Below, in pieces: positions 6,753-7,376 of a stretch of DNA of 7,376 bases. The notes beneath the pieces are model-generated. The model had not been told where the DNA came from, did not search any database, and saw only the letters and a list, made by a program, of their open reading frames with translations. The stretch covers positions 1-7,376 of the forward strand of contig JAFAVN010000247.1 of the NCBI GenBank assembly GCA_019242435.1, written 5' to 3'. This DNA comes from Verrucomicrobiota bacterium. GTDB taxonomy: Bacteria > Verrucomicrobiota > Verrucomicrobiia > Chthoniobacterales > JAFAMB01. A program made the position numbers and the translations under genes. Every line of letters starts with the position of its first letter. The stretch's first letter is position 1.

Positions 6753-6832
6753 GGATGGAAGAGTGGAAGGATGGAAGGATGGAAGAGTGGAAGAATGGAA
6801 GAATGGAAGGATGGAAGAGTGCACGGATGGAC
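6753..6832 (+). repeat. Octanucleotide tandem repeat (GRRTGGAA), 10 units
   Basis: Ten consecutive 8-base units start 15 bases after the kinase stop: GGATGGAA, GAGTGGAA, GGATGGAA twice, GAGTGGAA, GAATGGAA twice, GGATGGAA, then the diverged GAGTGCAC and GGATGGAC. Only positions 2 and 3 vary in the first eight. The plus strand is almost pure purine (C-free from 6753 to 6821), so a transcript would be purine-rich and unstructured. Open frames on both strands here are just translations of the repeat. Confidence 0.9.
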
Positions 6833-6856
6833 GGGCAGCGGAAACCATGGGCGAAG

Positions 6857-6877
6857 CCGTTTGGCGTTCGGCGTTGG
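6857..6877 (-). repeat. Inverted three-unit copy of the heptad repeat
   Basis: Read on the minus strand this is CAACGCC, GAACGCC, AAACGG, the same unit as the array at 4826-4888. A 10-base direct repeat, GGCGAAGCCG, flanks this area (6850-6859 and 6887-6896), and a 9-of-10 match lies at 2173-2182. It appears to belong to a small dispersed repeat family. Confidence 0.6.
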
Positions 6878-6902
6878 TCACACACCGGCGAAGCCGCTAC
6901 TC

Positions 6903-6955
6903 ATCATAGCCTTGTGGACGGACTAGGCTATGGTCAGCCGCAGCTTCGCTGCTGA
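6903..6955. terminator. Two adjacent hairpins between convergent genes
   Basis: CATAGCCT (6905-6912) pairs perfectly with AGGCTATG (6925-6932) over a 12-base loop; one G-T pair and one A-T pair extend the stem. A second hairpin follows: TCAGC (6934-6938) with GCTGA (6951-6955), and AGC (6942-6944) with GCT (6948-6950), with a 3-base bulge. Both lie between the kinase and the convergent hydrolase, where a bidirectional terminator would be useful. Neither has a T-run, so termination is only suggested by position. Confidence 0.35.
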
Positions 6956-6995
6956 TCTGCGATTCGCACCCCAACGGACACGCGCTGGGAATCTC

Positions 6996-7376
6996 TCATT
7001 TGTCATTTGCCATCCGGGCGAGCTTCAGGCGAGGTCGGTCTTCGTCGTCGAGGATCAGACGGAGGAACTTGGCGTCGGAGAATGATCTCTCGCGGCCTTG
7101 GCGCACAATGATCATGTTCAAAGACGGAAAAATAAACATCCGTTGGTACTCGGAACCAATGGCGGCAATCATGTCACTGGGGGCATTCTGGCAGAGACAC
7201 ACGTTATGCCAATCTTCCCGGCGCCAGGGAATATCCAGCATCTTCTCGACGTCCACCTCCTTGGCATCCTCGCCTGCGGTACCGTTCAGCCAAAAACCCA
7301 TCCCGAAGATCGGGTTCGCGTGGCTGCCCCGGAAAAGATCGGACAATGCATCGGCGGGTACAATCTGTCGATGGCC
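6996..7376 (-). CDS. Probable serine hydrolase (beta-lactamase fold), C-terminal fragment
   Basis: The minus-strand frame is open at the right edge and ends at TGA (6998-6996), leaving the last 126 residues. IVPADALSDLF followed by NPIFGMGFWLN is typical of the helical-to-beta part of class C beta-lactamase/esterase-like proteins, and AAIGSEYQRMFIFPSLNMIIVRQG matches the final strands, where such proteins usually read GGFGQ...P...VVV. The catalytic Ser-x-x-Lys and Tyr lie outside the window and cannot be checked; a KTG-like triad is not evident in the visible part. A TTG at 7346 is internal, not a start. The gene is convergent with the kinase and is probably not part of the same pathway. Family assignment is moderate because no active-site motif is visible. 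Confidence 0.75.
   Translation of the reverse strand, partial: GHRQIVPADALSDLFRGSHANPIFGMGFWLNGTAGEDAKEVDVEKMLDIPWRREDWHNVCLCQNAPSDMIAAIGSEYQRMFIFPSLNMIIVRQGRERSFSDAKFLRLILDDEDRPRLKLARMANDK

Noticed and set aside
6753..6832. Octamer array considered as a CRISPR array
   Set aside because: Units are contiguous 8-mers without spacers and no cas gene is near.
6516..6909. Frames on both strands across the octanucleotide array
   Set aside because: The predicted HSS-LPSFH and EEWK-type repeats come directly from the 8-base unit; not proteins.

Overview
The window is about 54-55% GC by eye and looks like a Gram-negative chromosome: it holds a TolC-type outer-membrane protein, a membrane histidine kinase with a periplasmic sensor, and a sigma-54 activator. 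Most starts lack a good Shine-Dalgarno sequence, and the spacers carry short 7- and 8-base tandem repeats. That mixture reminds me of Verrucomicrobiota or a related soil or freshwater lineage, but this is a weak inference and no marker gene is present.

Layout: (1) 1-2168, minus strand: a TolC-family efflux outer-membrane protein whose 3' end lies beyond the left edge. It has a proline-rich linker after a signal-peptide-like segment. Its 5' end is problematic: the best ribosome binding site and ATG (2014) are one base out of frame with the long ORF, and a strong 60-nt hairpin plus a stem that covers the ribosome binding site lie just upstream. (2) 2169-2290: a short divergent spacer with a 9-A run (2250-2258) and no convincing promoter. 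(3) 2291-3079, plus strand: a STAS-domain protein fused to a degenerate FHA-like domain. (4) 3080-3354: a regulatory spacer with a good -24/-12 sigma-54 promoter candidate, an overlapping sigma-70-like promoter and repeated TTGTAAT words. (5) 3355-4689: an AlgB/NtrC-type sigma-54-dependent response regulator. (6) 4690-4895: a spacer with a sigma-70-like promoter and heptanucleotide tandem repeats that run almost to the next start codon. (7) 4896-6737: a KinB-like histidine kinase (TM, periplasmic helices, TM, HAMP, PAS, HisKA, HATPase). (8) 6738-6995: a convergent spacer with an octanucleotide tandem repeat, an inverted copy of the heptad repeat and two hairpins. (9) 6996-7376, minus strand: the C-terminal end of a probable beta-lactamase-fold serine hydrolase, cut by the right edge.

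How it may work together: the regulator and kinase are very probably a cognate pair. The kinase would sense an envelope signal through its periplasmic helical domain and phosphorylate Asp51 of the regulator, which would then open sigma-54 promoters, possibly including its own. The STAS-FHA-like protein immediately upstream could be a further signalling partner, and the divergent TolC-family gene is a plausible but unproven target. No CRISPR array, tRNA, rRNA, transposase or phage gene was seen.
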